From: Oscillospiraceae bacterium
Lineage (GTDB): Bacteria > Bacillota > Clostridia > Oscillospirales > Ruminococcaceae
Assembly (NCBI GenBank): GCA_021769725.1
Contig: JAETSI010000005.1
Span: forward strand, 1 to 64,000
DNA: 64,000 nucleotides
Direction: 5' to 3'
The notes beneath the pieces were generated by a model, which saw only the letters and a list, made by a program, of their open reading frames with translations, was not told the DNA's origin and did no database searches. Positions 8,106 to 16,648 of the stretch are shown here, piece by piece. Every line of letters starts with the position of its first letter. Position 1 is the stretch's first letter. The position numbers were made by a program, and so were the translations under genes.

Positions 8106-9932
8106 TCAAGAAAGTGGTTTAAGTCCGGCGTCTGATAGTATTTTATTCCAGGCTTCAAGTGATGCATTTGTTATCGTTAATAAATAACGATACATCTGTC
8201 CTTCAATCACATCCTCATTCAGAGCATAACCGGCTTTTTTTAATAAATCCAAAGCAGGTATTTCTTCTAGCTCTAATCCATTACATATTACCATTAATTT
8301 TTCAATAGGACATTTTCGAAATTTTGTGCTACTTGGTTTAGCAAAATAGGCATCTATGGTTTCTCTGCTCATATTACATCTATAAGATAATTGATCATAT
8401 GTTAATTTTTTCCTTTCCTTATGATAGATTAACGCATCATGAAGCGTATTAATTTGTTTAGCTTTCATATCATTAATGACTTCATATCGTTCATAAAAGA
8501 ATGTTTTTTTATCTTCATTGGCATCCTCAGAAAGAATATACTCGCCATCCTCATCTTCTTCAACATATTCATCAGGATCATTAAGTCTACAAAAGTATTC
8601 GTTTACATAAAAAACATTTTTTCTATTAACAGGCGTTTCAGGATTTCGCTCTAATATAAGGCAGCATTTATTTACATTATTTCTGCCATACTCCGAAAGA
8701 GTATATCTTATTTCTCCTTTTTCCCTTACTGGTTTTATAAATTTGCCATTATATATGCAAACGACATACCCAGTATAAACAAATTTTTTCGACCGAATCA
8801 ACTCAGCGAATTTTTTATCATCACGCAGGAGTTTCTTATAACTCGCACGATTAATTACAAATGTTTCGTTTTCTTTTAATGTGCCCGATGCAAATGAGAA
8901 AGGCTGATATAGGCAGTCATCAACTGTTAAAAAAGTTCCATCGGCATAATCGTAACCCAGCTGACGAAAACGCTTTTTCATAATTTCTTTAGAAACGTTG
9001 AAATCCCATGACAGCTTATAAATCATATTCTGATAGTAAAATCCGTCATGCAGAATGTTGCCGTGATCCTTCTCGTAATCAACAATAGCTTTTTCAACGA
9101 GGTGTTTAGGCATAGCTACACGGATAGAGAGTTCGTTTGCTTGCCACTCTGCATAAAAATAGGCTTTTTCCTTTGAAGTCATTTTATCATCAAGAATTAT
9201 TGGATCAGTAGTGCAACTCATAGCATCGAATCCGTCTTCAAGCAGCATCATAATTAAAAAGTATAATTGATGGCAGCTCCAATGTAATAGTTCATGAGCG
9301 GTAGTTATAATATCATCAGGATCTATCTCATTTATATAGTACCTACGATTTAAAAGTATCGCTCCTCTCGGTATTGGTTTATCAGGATATGGTTTATAGA
9401 TATTTGCAGGATCATATATAGTTGCTGCTGAAGGTAATAAATACAACTGCCCGAAACAGTTATCCGGTAAATCAGCAGGCCATAGTTTCATTCCGTATTT
9501 TTCTTTTATATCGATAACCGGCAACCAGTATTTATGCTCCTTATTAATATGAATATCCGAACATAATTGAGAGTAGAGTTCTTCAGCTTTTTTCTCTATA
9601 TTATCACTTGTAATATTCTCCATACCAAATAAAGACAATATGGTTTCTTTTTGTAATAACGATTCGGGTACTTCTTCTATATTAATCAAACTCAAGTCAA
9701 ATAGTCCTTTTAAGATTTGACCTTGCACAGTCATATTATAATAATGAATAGATGAGGTGGAATCAATTGTGGTTGTAAGTTTTGCTGATACACCGATCGT
9801 TACAGTCAGGAGTCCAAAATCAAAGCTATTCCAGGCAAGCGTATGTATAATAATATCATTTATCTTATAACGGTCATCGTCACTTGAATTAGCTTTTATG
9901 TAGTCATTTAGTCCTTGAGAAATAACGCTCAT
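8106..9932 (-). CDS. ImmA/IrrE-type zinc peptidase with C-terminal HTH
   Basis: A 608-aa protein. The zinc-peptidase motif HELLH is at 213-217 (TTAHELLHWSCHQ), with a downstream Glu segment AEWQANELSIRVAMP (261-275) as in ImmA/IrrE/COG2856 proteins, which cleave repressors. The middle part (300-500) is unrecognised. An XRE-like HTH is near 515-560 (LHDALIYHKERKKLTYDQLSYRCNMSRETIDAYF). Peptidase and HTH in one chain usually mean a regulator that senses a signal and cleaves itself or a partner. The start ATG at 9932 has no good ribosome site; instead a 12-codon reading frame with a strong site ends 6 nt before it, which suggests coupled translation. Confidence 0.8.
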   Translation of the reverse strand: MSVISQGLNDYIKANSSDDDRYKINDIIIHTLAWNSFDFGLLTVTIGVSAKLTTTIDSTSSIHYYNMTVQGQILKGLFDLSLINIEEVPESLLQKETILSLFGMENITSDNIEKKAEELYSQLCSDIHINKEHKYWLPVIDIKEKYGMKLWPADLPDNCFGQLYLLPSAATIYDPANIYKPYPDKPIPRGAILLNRRYYINEIDPDDIITTAHELLHWSCHQLYFLIMMLLEDGFDAMSCTTDPIILDDKMTSKEKAYFYAEWQANELSIRVAMPKHLVEKAIVDYEKDHGNILHDGFYYQNMIYKLSWDFNVSKEIMKKRFRQLGYDYADGTFLTVDDCLYQPFSFASGTLKENETFVINRASYKKLLRDDKKFAELIRSKKFVYTGYVVCIYNGKFIKPVREKGEIRYTLSEYGRNNVNKCCLILERNPETPVNRKNVFYVNEYFCRLNDPDEYVEEDEDGEYILSEDANEDKKTFFYERYEVINDMKAKQINTLHDALIYHKERKKLTYDQLSYRCNMSRETIDAYFAKPSSTKFRKCPIEKLMVICNGLELEEIPALDLLKKAGYALNEDVIEGQMYRYLLTITNASLEAWNKILSDAGLKPLS

Positions 9933-9938
9933 ATTATT

Positions 9939-9977
9939 TTATCTGAGATAATCTTTTAAGTTCTCATACTTCGCCAT
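9939..9977 (-). CDS. 12-codon leader peptide with strong ribosome site
   Basis: ATG 9977 follows GAGAGGAGACGGCA and opens a frame MAKYENLKDYLR ending in TAA at 9939. The stop lies 6 nt before the 608-aa gene's ATG. It is either a translational-coupling leader or the relic N-terminus of a protein beginning KYENL. The only support is the ribosome site and spacing. Confidence 0.45.
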   Translation of the reverse strand: MAKYENLKDYLR

Positions 9978-9994
9978 TGCCGTCTCCTCTCCGA

Positions 9995-10013
9995 ATGATA
10001 TGTCGTATATCAT
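9995..10013. promoter_or_regulatory. Palindrome upstream of the ImmA/IrrE-HTH gene
   Basis: ATGATAT-gtcgt-ATATCAT: 7-bp perfect arms directly upstream of the leader's ribosome site, a plausible operator for autoregulation by the HTH domain. Confidence 0.45.
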
Positions 10014-10247
10014 TTTGAAAAAAACCATTTTTCTGCACCCAATTACGTTTTTCAGAAAATTAAATTTCAAAAAGCAGTAAAAAATGGGTATTTTTGATCG
10101 TTTTTTATTTTCATTTTTTTCTAAAAACGTAATCAGCTTTCCAAAACTCATTTTTTACATCTTCCGCCCCGCCAAAGCGGGGACAGATATTCACAGTTGT
10201 TTTCACTTAAATTATAGCATATCATTTGCTGAAAGTAAAGCGCAAAT

Positions 10248-10276
10248 TTGACTTTTTCTGCAAATTATGATATAAT
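10248..10276 (+). promoter_or_regulatory. Promoter of the DUF3990 gene pair
   Basis: TTGACT (10248-10253), 17-nt spacer, TATAAT (10271-10276) with TGA extension, 39 nt before the start. Its sequence closely resembles the Fic gene promoter at 40491-40519. Confidence 0.8.
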
Positions 10277-10315
10277 TAATTAACATTACGACCTATAAGG
10301 TGAAAGGATCATAAC

Positions 10316-10780
10316 ATGGGAAAAATGCTTGTTTATCATGGCAGCTACACGGAAGTGAAGCAGCCTGAAATAATAAAAGGACGGAACACCAAAGACTTTG
10401 GCACAGGCTTCTACTGCACTGTTATAAAGGAGCAGGCTGAACGTTGGGCGAGGAGATATAATACTCCCGTTGTCAATATATATTCGCTGCTTATCGACGG
10501 TGATCTTGATATTCTTGAATTCAAGGAAATGACTGATGAGTGGCTCGATTTTATAATAGACTGCCGCAGCGGAAAGCCTCATACACATGATATCGTTATT
10601 GGCGCTATGGCTGACGATCAGATATACAATTTTGTATCAGACTATATTGACGGCATCATCACAAGAGAGCAATTCTGGGCTTTGGCAAAATTCAAATACC
10701 CCACACATCAGATAAACTTCTGTACAGACAAGGCATTGAAGTGCCTGACATTTTTCAGATCGGAGGCAGTTGCAAAATGA
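10316..10780 (+). CDS. DUF3990 family protein (toxin-like)
   Basis: A 154-aa protein with the DUF3990 pattern: MLVYHGSYTEVKQPEI at the N-terminus, KDFGTGFYCTVIKEQAERWA (23-42), then NIYSLLIDGDLDILEF, HDIVIGAMADDQIYN (near 100-114) and HQINFCTDKAL (near 132-142). The family is regarded as related to ADP-ribosyltransferase-type toxins and commonly pairs with a small partner gene. The H-x-x-x / G-F-Y / late Glu-Gln layout fits that fold, but activity is inferred. The start ATG has AAAGGAT upstream. The stop overlaps the next gene's start (ATGA), so the two products are made in step. Confidence 0.8.
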   Translation: MGKMLVYHGSYTEVKQPEIIKGRNTKDFGTGFYCTVIKEQAERWARRYNTPVVNIYSLLIDGDLDILEFKEMTDEWLDFIIDCRSGKPHTHDIVIGAMADDQIYNFVSDYIDGIITREQFWALAKFKYPTHQINFCTDKALKCLTFFRSEAVAK

Positions 10781-11235
10781 ACGGACGTGAAGATAAAAAG
10801 AGCAACGACTTGTTTTACACTTGCGGACTTATTGAGTATATTTCAAGAAAAACCCAAAACAAACCTTCTCTTGTCGTGAGGTTTCTTGGCAATGAATGTA
10901 TTGCCAAAATATATTACCTTGCTGACATTTACCACAGCGATAACATTGACAGGGTTTCCGATGATCTGATCGAGGAACATAATATCCCCAATGGCGATTT
11001 TGACAATATTGCTGCCTGTGAATATTCCATTCCTACACACTGGGACATCGGAAAGGTCTATAAAAGACTGATACTTGCAGTTTCTGCCGAAAACGGAGAT
11101 GACATTATTACAACACTCATGGACGTATATACTTCACAGATCGTTGACCTTATCGAGGATTATAACAGCAGCTTCTACTACGACAATCCCTCTACGATTT
11201 ATGAGACCTATAAAAATGGCTGTATTCCCGAATAA
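10777..11235 (+). CDS. Partner of the DUF3990 protein, DUF3791-like (putative antitoxin)
   Basis: A 152-aa cytosolic protein. The first 70 residues (DLFYTCGLIEYISRKTQNKPSLVVRFL, then IYHSDNIDRVSDDLIEEHNI) resemble DUF3791, a usual neighbour of DUF3990. The rest (PTHWDIGKVYKRLILAVSAE, then TTLMDVYTSQIVDLIEDYN) I do not recognise. ATG 10777 has GGAGG 9 nt upstream and overlaps the DUF3990 stop by 4 nt. An antitoxin or immunity role is inference from pairing and overlap; here the toxin-like gene comes first. Confidence 0.6.
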   Translation: MNGREDKKSNDLFYTCGLIEYISRKTQNKPSLVVRFLGNECIAKIYYLADIYHSDNIDRVSDDLIEEHNIPNGDFDNIAACEYSIPTHWDIGKVYKRLILAVSAENGDDIITTLMDVYTSQIVDLIEDYNSSFYYDNPSTIYETYKNGCIPE

Positions 11236-11311
11236 AATATAAAAGAGATCGCCCTCATTAGTTCGATACTCATAAAGAAGTTTAAGTCAATACTACATAA
11301 GTCAGAATTTA

Positions 11312-11872
11312 CTATAGATATACTTCATGTAGTCTAAAAATGATAAAGTCGCCTTCCTCTAATGTATAAGGAGGATGTAGCTTTTTAAATCTTTCACGTT
11401 CAAGTATATATTCTTTGATTTCTTCTTCTGTATCAAAAAGTCCGTTACAATTTAACTGAAACTGAGGGAAAACAAACGGTATTTCATTATATACAGCAGA
11501 ATAATTATCTCCGTTTGCATATGCGTAATCGTATCCTAAAAATTTCGTTTTAAGTTCTGAGACATTAAAAATTGGGTTTGGAACTTCTGATTCACATAGC
11601 AGCAGCCTATACTGTATACCTCTTTTTTTCGATTCAGCTATATAGCTTATTATGTAATCCATATTGTTGCAGGCAGCAACCCAGGAATGTTCTTTTAGAT
11701 TCCAATATGTCATGCCTATATGTTCATCATAAAAAGATTCAAAAAGGTCAGATAACTGTTCATCATAATTAAAATACCAATTCAGACCTGTGTTTTCACT
11801 AAAGCCGCTGCCGTCTATTCCTTTATATGAATTGTCGGTATATTTTTGAATGATGATTCCGTTTACATACAT
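11312..11872 (-). CDS. Hypothetical protein (186 aa)
   Basis: Not recognised. A 186-aa acidic, aromatic-rich soluble protein without signal or membrane segments. Notable segments are SGFSENTGLNWYFNYDEQLSDLF, HSWVAACNNMDYIISYIAESKKRG and a C-terminal KLHPPYTLEEGDFIIFRL. Size, acidity and single-gene setting resemble immunity-type proteins of polymorphic toxin systems, but no toxin is adjacent. The ribosome site is weak (GGTGATAG). It converges on the DUF3990 pair. Confidence 0.6.
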   Translation of the reverse strand: MYVNGIIIQKYTDNSYKGIDGSGFSENTGLNWYFNYDEQLSDLFESFYDEHIGMTYWNLKEHSWVAACNNMDYIISYIAESKKRGIQYRLLLCESEVPNPIFNVSELKTKFLGYDYAYANGDNYSAVYNEIPFVFPQFQLNCNGLFDTEEEIKEYILERERFKKLHPPYTLEEGDFIIFRLHEVYL

Positions 11873-12196
11873 GAGCTATCACCGTAACTTCCGATTTATC
11901 TTGAAAATAATTATACATCAAAGCCGTTACATTGTCAATAAAAACGCCATAGCACTTTTGACTGAAAATCATAAATGCTATGGCGAAAAATTCTTTATGT
12001 GCGCCCGTCTCTTGAGGTCTATTGTTATATTGTTGAATCATAATGCGTTTGCTAAGAAGTCATATGTCCTGACAATGTAGTCACTGATAAGAGTATAATT
12101 AAGGCTGATATGTTTCATAATGCTGATTTGGACTTATTCGGAACGGAATGTGAGTGTACCAATAGGCTAAGGGGATTTGGACTACTTACCACCTAA
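11873..12196. other. Intergenic stretch without a supported gene
   Basis: A 324-nt A+T-rich gap. It must hold the promoter of the 186-aa gene and the 3' end of the 327-aa gene. The short reading frames that cross it lack ribosome sites and protein-like composition. I see no hairpin strong enough to call a terminator. Confidence 0.6.
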
Positions 12197-13180
12197 TCAA
12201 TCAGAAAACTCTCTTTTGATTGCTTTTAGCTTCTTTTCCCCTGTTTTACGGAGTTTTTTTGCAAGCCTTGTATCCCCAATGATCTCGGCTGCATCAGCAA
12301 GCGAAGCATAATTTATAGGTGCTATTTTTTTAAATTCTTTTTTTATCTGAGGTAGAATAATTTTCCAAACTTCATCTTTTCTTATGATACCCTCCCTGAT
12401 AAGCCGAGAACCAACCTCATAGCTTGTTCTGAAATTAGTATTAAATATATGAGATTGCATTATGAAAATATCGGCTGCCTTGTCAGCTTCGCCCTTATCA
12501 GCAAGCAGCAGCACATATTCCTCAATTCCTGTCAACAGCCTGAAACTATCCTCTGGGGGATTTGATATATATATTTCATATATACTGGTAACAGCAAGTT
12601 CTCTGTCACACATTCTTTTTGTATCGTATTCCGCAAACACTTTGAGCTGTTGGAGTTCTTTCAGTCCAAGCGGTTGTTTCTTAAATATATCAACAATTTT
12701 GCAGGCATAATCCGTTTTGCCGAGTTCTCCAGCGACATTTACACACGCTTCAATTGAAAACTCATCAAGAGACTTGTACCAATTTGCATACAGATTTTTG
12801 TCGTATCCGCAGTAGCAGTCAAAATTGGCATTCTTAGCTCGTTCAAAGAGACTTTCATCGTTCGGATTGTCATATTTTCGAAGCAGTACGGTGAGAATTT
12901 CAATATTTACCCCTATGCCCTGAAAGGACTCGTTTTCTCGAGCAGTGATCTCTGTTTCAAAAAGTTCCCTGACAGCATCTTCTATACTCTCTGTGGAGTA
13001 TCCTCCGTACATAAGACCATAGCACAGTCTTGTCCTGTTGGAATAGTTTTTATCGGTATCACCGTATTCTTTGTTTTTTTCCTTACAGTATAGGTAGTCC
13101 TGCTTATCACCCGAAAGAAAACGTTCAGCATCGTTTCGACATTCGGATATCATCTGTTTGAGTAATTCTATATATTCCAT
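12197..13180 (-). CDS. Hypothetical helical-repeat protein (327 aa)
   Basis: Not assigned to a family. The 327-aa protein is mostly helical. From residue 150 it reads like degenerate TPR/HEAT-type repeats (KTDYACKIVDIFKKQPLGLKELQQL, EYVLLLADKGEADKAADIFIMQS, INYASLADAAEIIGDTRLAKKL). It ends in a basic tail RKTGEKKLKAIKREFSD. It has no signal peptide or membrane segment. ATG 13180 is preceded by AAGGGATG. It stands alone between the 186-aa gene and the HipA-like gene; a scaffold or sensor role in a conflict system is only a guess. Confidence 0.65.
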   Translation of the reverse strand: MEYIELLKQMISECRNDAERFLSGDKQDYLYCKEKNKEYGDTDKNYSNRTRLCYGLMYGGYSTESIEDAVRELFETEITARENESFQGIGVNIEILTVLLRKYDNPNDESLFERAKNANFDCYCGYDKNLYANWYKSLDEFSIEACVNVAGELGKTDYACKIVDIFKKQPLGLKELQQLKVFAEYDTKRMCDRELAVTSIYEIYISNPPEDSFRLLTGIEEYVLLLADKGEADKAADIFIMQSHIFNTNFRTSYEVGSRLIREGIIRKDEVWKIILPQIKKEFKKIAPINYASLADAAEIIGDTRLAKKLRKTGEKKLKAIKREFSD

Positions 13181-13482
13181 AAATTTACATCCCTTAGAGG
13201 TTATAAACCCAAATTCACAAGAGCAAGTCGGGTGGCTGTTCTATGCTGATATCATACCACTTTCCCAAAGTGTTAGTTTTGTAGTTGCTTTAGTTTGTCA
13301 CACCATGTAAAAAATGCAAGTATATAACATCAGCCGCATGAGGACTGCGATACTGCTAAATTCTCATCCTTGTTTGTTAATTCACTATCTTGCTCCGTCC
13401 ATATAAGAGCCATAGGCATTTGATTCTATCTTCTCGATTGTTTATTTTATTCTGTGATAAGTCAGTAAGCAGACATCAAGAC
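13181..13482. other. Intergenic stretch with a gene remnant
   Basis: A 302-nt gap with no intact gene. It contains the 3' end of a lost gene on the minus strand (13385-13441). The promoter of the 327-aa gene should lie in 13200-13330. Confidence 0.6.
13385..13441 (-). pseudogene. Remnant of a paralog of the 92-aa protein at 16359-16637
   Basis: The minus strand reads TIEKIESNAYGSYMDGAR-stop, almost the same as the C-terminus of the intact gene (TVAEIESQAYGSYMDGAR-stop). An in-frame TAA lies immediately upstream, so only 18 codons survive. This points to a deleted duplicate and to repeated gain and loss of small genes here. Confidence 0.7.
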
Positions 13483-14583
13483 TTATACGTTATAAAGTTC
13501 AATTAATCTGTTAATTCTGTAGCTGATAAATCCATTTAAAGCTGCAAACCGCTCGTCAGATACAGGATAGTCCTTATGATTAGTGAAAGTGAAATTCTTG
13601 ATATTACATAGTTTGCCGTACATTTCCTCACTCATAAGAAATGGAATATGGTCATCGAAGCTGTAATATGCAAAGGGAACGTGGTCGTTTCCATACTCAA
13701 TGAAAGCCTCGGCAGTTTCAGTTTTGCAATGGCTGCACAGTCCCATTCCGTTATCGAACACAGGTGCAAGGTCTATGATCTCAAAGGTATCTGAATCTAC
13801 AAGAAACTGTATATTGTTAAGGTGTCGGTCGTAGTTGCAGGTTAGAGCGTCCAGAACAAGCATATCACGCAGCTTCTGACCTGTCCCCATTTTATCAGCA
13901 CAGGAAAGATATTCAGGAAGCTCCGAGCAATTCCTGAAACAATAAACTGACGGAAACATACTTACGTTTTGGGAAGTGATCAGCTTGCAGGAGCTTACCA
14001 GCCTGTCATGGTATTTGTCAAGATCATATTCTATGTGGTCTATTCCAAGTGCATTTTCAAGCTGTGAAACAAAGTATTCGGAATACGGTTCGTATCCTGC
14101 TCCGCTGAAACCTTTTGTTCCGCCCTTTAGCAGGTAAACTCCGTCAGAACGCCTTACCCAGCACTTCGGCAGCATACCATCCGTGCCGTATTCTGGAGAA
14201 GTGGTTTTGAAGCTAAGGTCGGATATTCCTCCCAGAAAAACTGTCTGGGAAACTATCTCGCTGAACTCATTATCATAGAGATTAACGCTTTTCCAGTCGG
14301 CGTCGGAGTGTTCTTCCTTTACCCAAAGAGTGTCTGTCAGAGTAAGCCCGAGCGATACATCAATGAAGCTTCTGAGATCAGTCATTCCCAGACTACGGAG
14401 CAGTTTTGCAATCTCAGCACGATGTTTAGCACTGCGCCGAGTTTCAAGCCAGCTTTTCAGCTTCATATCACCGAACAGTTCGGGAAGTCTGCCTGATATA
14501 AGCTGCGGAACAGCTGTGCCGAGCTCATTCTCTGCATAGTCAAATTCAGCAATGATCTGGTCTTTGTTCATTATATAGTACAC
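13483..14583 (-). CDS. HipA-like serine/threonine kinase, solitary
   Basis: A 366-aa protein of the HipA superfamily. The catalytic loop is NYDRHLNNIQFLVD and the metal-binding segment LAPVFDNGMGL, near residues 250-280. An N-terminal helical HTH-like region (MKLKSWLETRRSAKHRAEIAKLLRSLGM) precedes it. Upstream YLLKGGTKGFSGAGYEPYSEYF fits the nucleotide-binding loop. HipA kinases phosphorylate translation factors such as GltX and are usually held by a HipB antitoxin; no HipB gene is adjacent here. The start is GTG 14583: AAGGAGG lies 7 nt before it, whereas the next ATG is 19 nt away. An alternative is a HipA-like kinase in phage defence. Confidence 0.78.
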   Translation of the reverse strand: MYYIMNKDQIIAEFDYAENELGTAVPQLISGRLPELFGDMKLKSWLETRRSAKHRAEIAKLLRSLGMTDLRSFIDVSLGLTLTDTLWVKEEHSDADWKSVNLYDNEFSEIVSQTVFLGGISDLSFKTTSPEYGTDGMLPKCWVRRSDGVYLLKGGTKGFSGAGYEPYSEYFVSQLENALGIDHIEYDLDKYHDRLVSSCKLITSQNVSMFPSVYCFRNCSELPEYLSCADKMGTGQKLRDMLVLDALTCNYDRHLNNIQFLVDSDTFEIIDLAPVFDNGMGLCSHCKTETAEAFIEYGNDHVPFAYYSFDDHIPFLMSEEMYGKLCNIKNFTFTNHKDYPVSDERFAALNGFISYRINRLIELYNV

Positions 14584-14678
14584 AGCACAGCCTCCTTTTT
14601 GCCGTTAGGCATACCTGGATTGTTTTTTATCATAATACTGTCTTGGTTAGATATTTTTACGGATATCCGCAAATTATT

Positions 14679-16259
14679 CTAATTCTTTACAACTCTCTCA
14701 ATCTCACAGGTATGTCCTTTATCATCATCATAATTGATACCCACAAGAAGTATATTGCCTGTGTATTGAGCAATTTTTTCAGTGTATTTCTTGTTTTTGA
14801 TCTGCTCAATAGCTGCACCGGAAGTCTTATTGTATTTAAGCTCGACCACAATTGCAGGAGAGTCAACGTTCTTTCTGGGGATGAATACTATATCAGCAAA
14901 TCCTTTGCCTGTTGGCAACTCACGGTGCATAATATACTTATTCTGAACAGTATAATACGCAAGTGAGATAGCACAGGCAAGGGAGTTTTCATCGTTGTAT
15001 TTCAGAATTGAAGTGTTCTCACTGTGGGAGCTTTCTATCAACTCCGCAACTGTGTCTGTATCTCCGTTCAGCGTAGCTTCAAGCAATTTGTCAGAAGCCC
15101 TGATAGCTTTCATTAGATTCTCCCAACCACCGTCCTCTATTGAATTAATAAACTCCTGCCGAACTTCGCTGTTAGGAATCCATACCTCACCTGAGCCTGT
15201 TTCATTAGTTGCCATAAACGTAAGATAACCCAAGTGAACAAGCAACGTCAGAACATCATCGGCACTATTGAGTGATGTCATATCGTTCTGGAATTTAGCA
15301 GTATTAACGCTTACTCTTTCTCCGGCTATCATCTGAGTTATTTTTTCTTTTAATCCGTCAAAATTACGCTGGATATGCTCCTTTAAGGCTTCATATGTTT
15401 CGGTGGAAGTCCAGTAGTTACTATACGAATTACGAAGAACTGACTCTACAACTGACTTAGGATTATATATTGATAAACCGTCAAGACAATAACCATCATA
15501 CCAGCGCTTCATTTCATCAAAATTCTTGTTGTATTTTTCGCAGATTGATTTTACTTCGTCCTCGGTAAAGCCTGTAAACTCAGAGATTGGTTGTGCATTA
15601 GTCATTGAATACTCATAAAAGACGTTGATTGCAGAGTGTTCACCGTACTTCTTTATTGGAAGAATACCTGTCATATATGCAAGCGCAACATAGCTTTGAT
15701 CTTTAAGAAGATTTCTCAAAAAGTCAAGATACAATGTCTGCGAATCTGTATTGTCTTTATTCTTACGGAATATACAGTCCCACTCGTCAATGATAAAAAC
15801 AAAAGGTACTTTAAACTGAATAAACGCTTTATTCAAAACGTTTGTAAGATTTGCACGCCTTGGCATTACAAGATCGGGCATATCCTCAGTAATATCGTCA
15901 ATAATATCCTCTTCGATGAATTTTATCATCTCTTCAACATTCTTTGCTTCGCTGAGATACTTGACCATATTTATATGAATAGCATTATACTTATTCAAGT
16001 GCTTTTCAAAGGAATCAATCTGTGCAATTTTATAGTTGCTAAACATTTCCCTTGAATCACAGCCTTTACTGTAATATGCCGTGAGCATATTAGCTGCCAT
16101 AGACTTACCGAATCTTCTTGGTCGGCTTATGCAGATAAACTTCTGCTCTGTACGCAATACTCTATTGGTATGCACTATCAGTTCTGTTTTATCTACATAT
16201 ATTTCTGAATTCAAGCTTTGCTGAAAGGCAATATTATCCGGATTAAGCAGTATTCCCAT
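14679..16259 (-). CDS. AAA-ATPase-like / PD-(D/E)XK nuclease-fold protein
   Basis: A 526-aa protein of the AAA-ATPase_like plus PDDEXK_9 family, very common in gut anaerobes. It opens MGILLNPDNIAFQQSLNSEI and YVDKTELI. Walker A is SRPRRFGKS near 47-55, and a Walker B-like VFIIDEWD lies near 160. The C-terminal nuclease fold shows GKGFADIVFIPRKNVDSPAIVVELKY (near 455-480), matching D-x(n)-E-x-K. Function is unknown; suggested roles include mobile-element competition and defence. ATG 16259 has GGAGGTG upstream. It is a single-gene unit between a HipA-like kinase and an esterase-like gene. Confidence 0.85.
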   Translation of the reverse strand: MGILLNPDNIAFQQSLNSEIYVDKTELIVHTNRVLRTEQKFICISRPRRFGKSMAANMLTAYYSKGCDSREMFSNYKIAQIDSFEKHLNKYNAIHINMVKYLSEAKNVEEMIKFIEEDIIDDITEDMPDLVMPRRANLTNVLNKAFIQFKVPFVFIIDEWDCIFRKNKDNTDSQTLYLDFLRNLLKDQSYVALAYMTGILPIKKYGEHSAINVFYEYSMTNAQPISEFTGFTEDEVKSICEKYNKNFDEMKRWYDGYCLDGLSIYNPKSVVESVLRNSYSNYWTSTETYEALKEHIQRNFDGLKEKITQMIAGERVSVNTAKFQNDMTSLNSADDVLTLLVHLGYLTFMATNETGSGEVWIPNSEVRQEFINSIEDGGWENLMKAIRASDKLLEATLNGDTDTVAELIESSHSENTSILKYNDENSLACAISLAYYTVQNKYIMHRELPTGKGFADIVFIPRKNVDSPAIVVELKYNKTSGAAIEQIKNKKYTEKIAQYTGNILLVGINYDDDKGHTCEIERVVKN

Positions 16260-16358
16260 CGTTAGAACACCTCCGTATCTTATTTATTATATTATACATC
16301 GTTTAGCTGTGAGAGTCAATAATCTGTATAAAAAATCCGCCATAACGCAGTTTCTCTA

Positions 16359-16637
16359 CTATCTTGCACCATCCATATATGACCCATAAGCCTGAGACTC
16401 AATTTCTGCAACTGTAAGTTTTCCAAATTGCTCAACTGTATCACAGAGCTTACGATCATAGTATATCACACACTTATACACACCACTTTTCACATTATAA
16501 TGCGTATTAACGTGTATTTCATTTTTTTCCTTTTCACGCTTAATATATACTATATAGCTTTTCATGCCATATCCCGAATATGTTGTAAGTCCGCGCATGA
16601 TCACATCTGTTTCTCCAACACAAAATAATTCGCTCAT
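16359..16637 (-). CDS. Hypothetical protein (92 aa)
   Basis: Not recognised. A 92-aa soluble protein: an N-terminal beta-rich half with FCVGETDVIMRGLTTYSGYGMKSYIVYIKRE and a C-terminal DTVEQFGKLTVAEIESQAYGSYMDGAR. I chose ATG 16637 because GAGGAAG precedes it; earlier in-frame ATGs overlap the upstream gene and lack a site. It starts 11 nt after the esterase-like gene and is cotranscribed with it. A fragment of a second copy lies at 13385-13441. Confidence 0.65.
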   Translation of the reverse strand: MSELFCVGETDVIMRGLTTYSGYGMKSYIVYIKREKEKNEIHVNTHYNVKSGVYKCVIYYDRKLCDTVEQFGKLTVAEIESQAYGSYMDGAR

Positions 16638-16648
16638 AGTGTTCTTCC

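Noticed and set aside
9978-10151. Upstream extension of the leader frame (MSFGKLITFLEKNENKK...)
   Set aside because: Low-complexity Lys/Phe/Ile-rich translation of AT-rich DNA. The strong ribosome site sits at the internal ATG 9977, not at 10151.
11823-12041. 72-aa minus-strand frame beginning MIQQYNNRPQETG
   Set aside because: Overlaps the start of the 186-aa gene, has no ribosome site and no protein-like domain.
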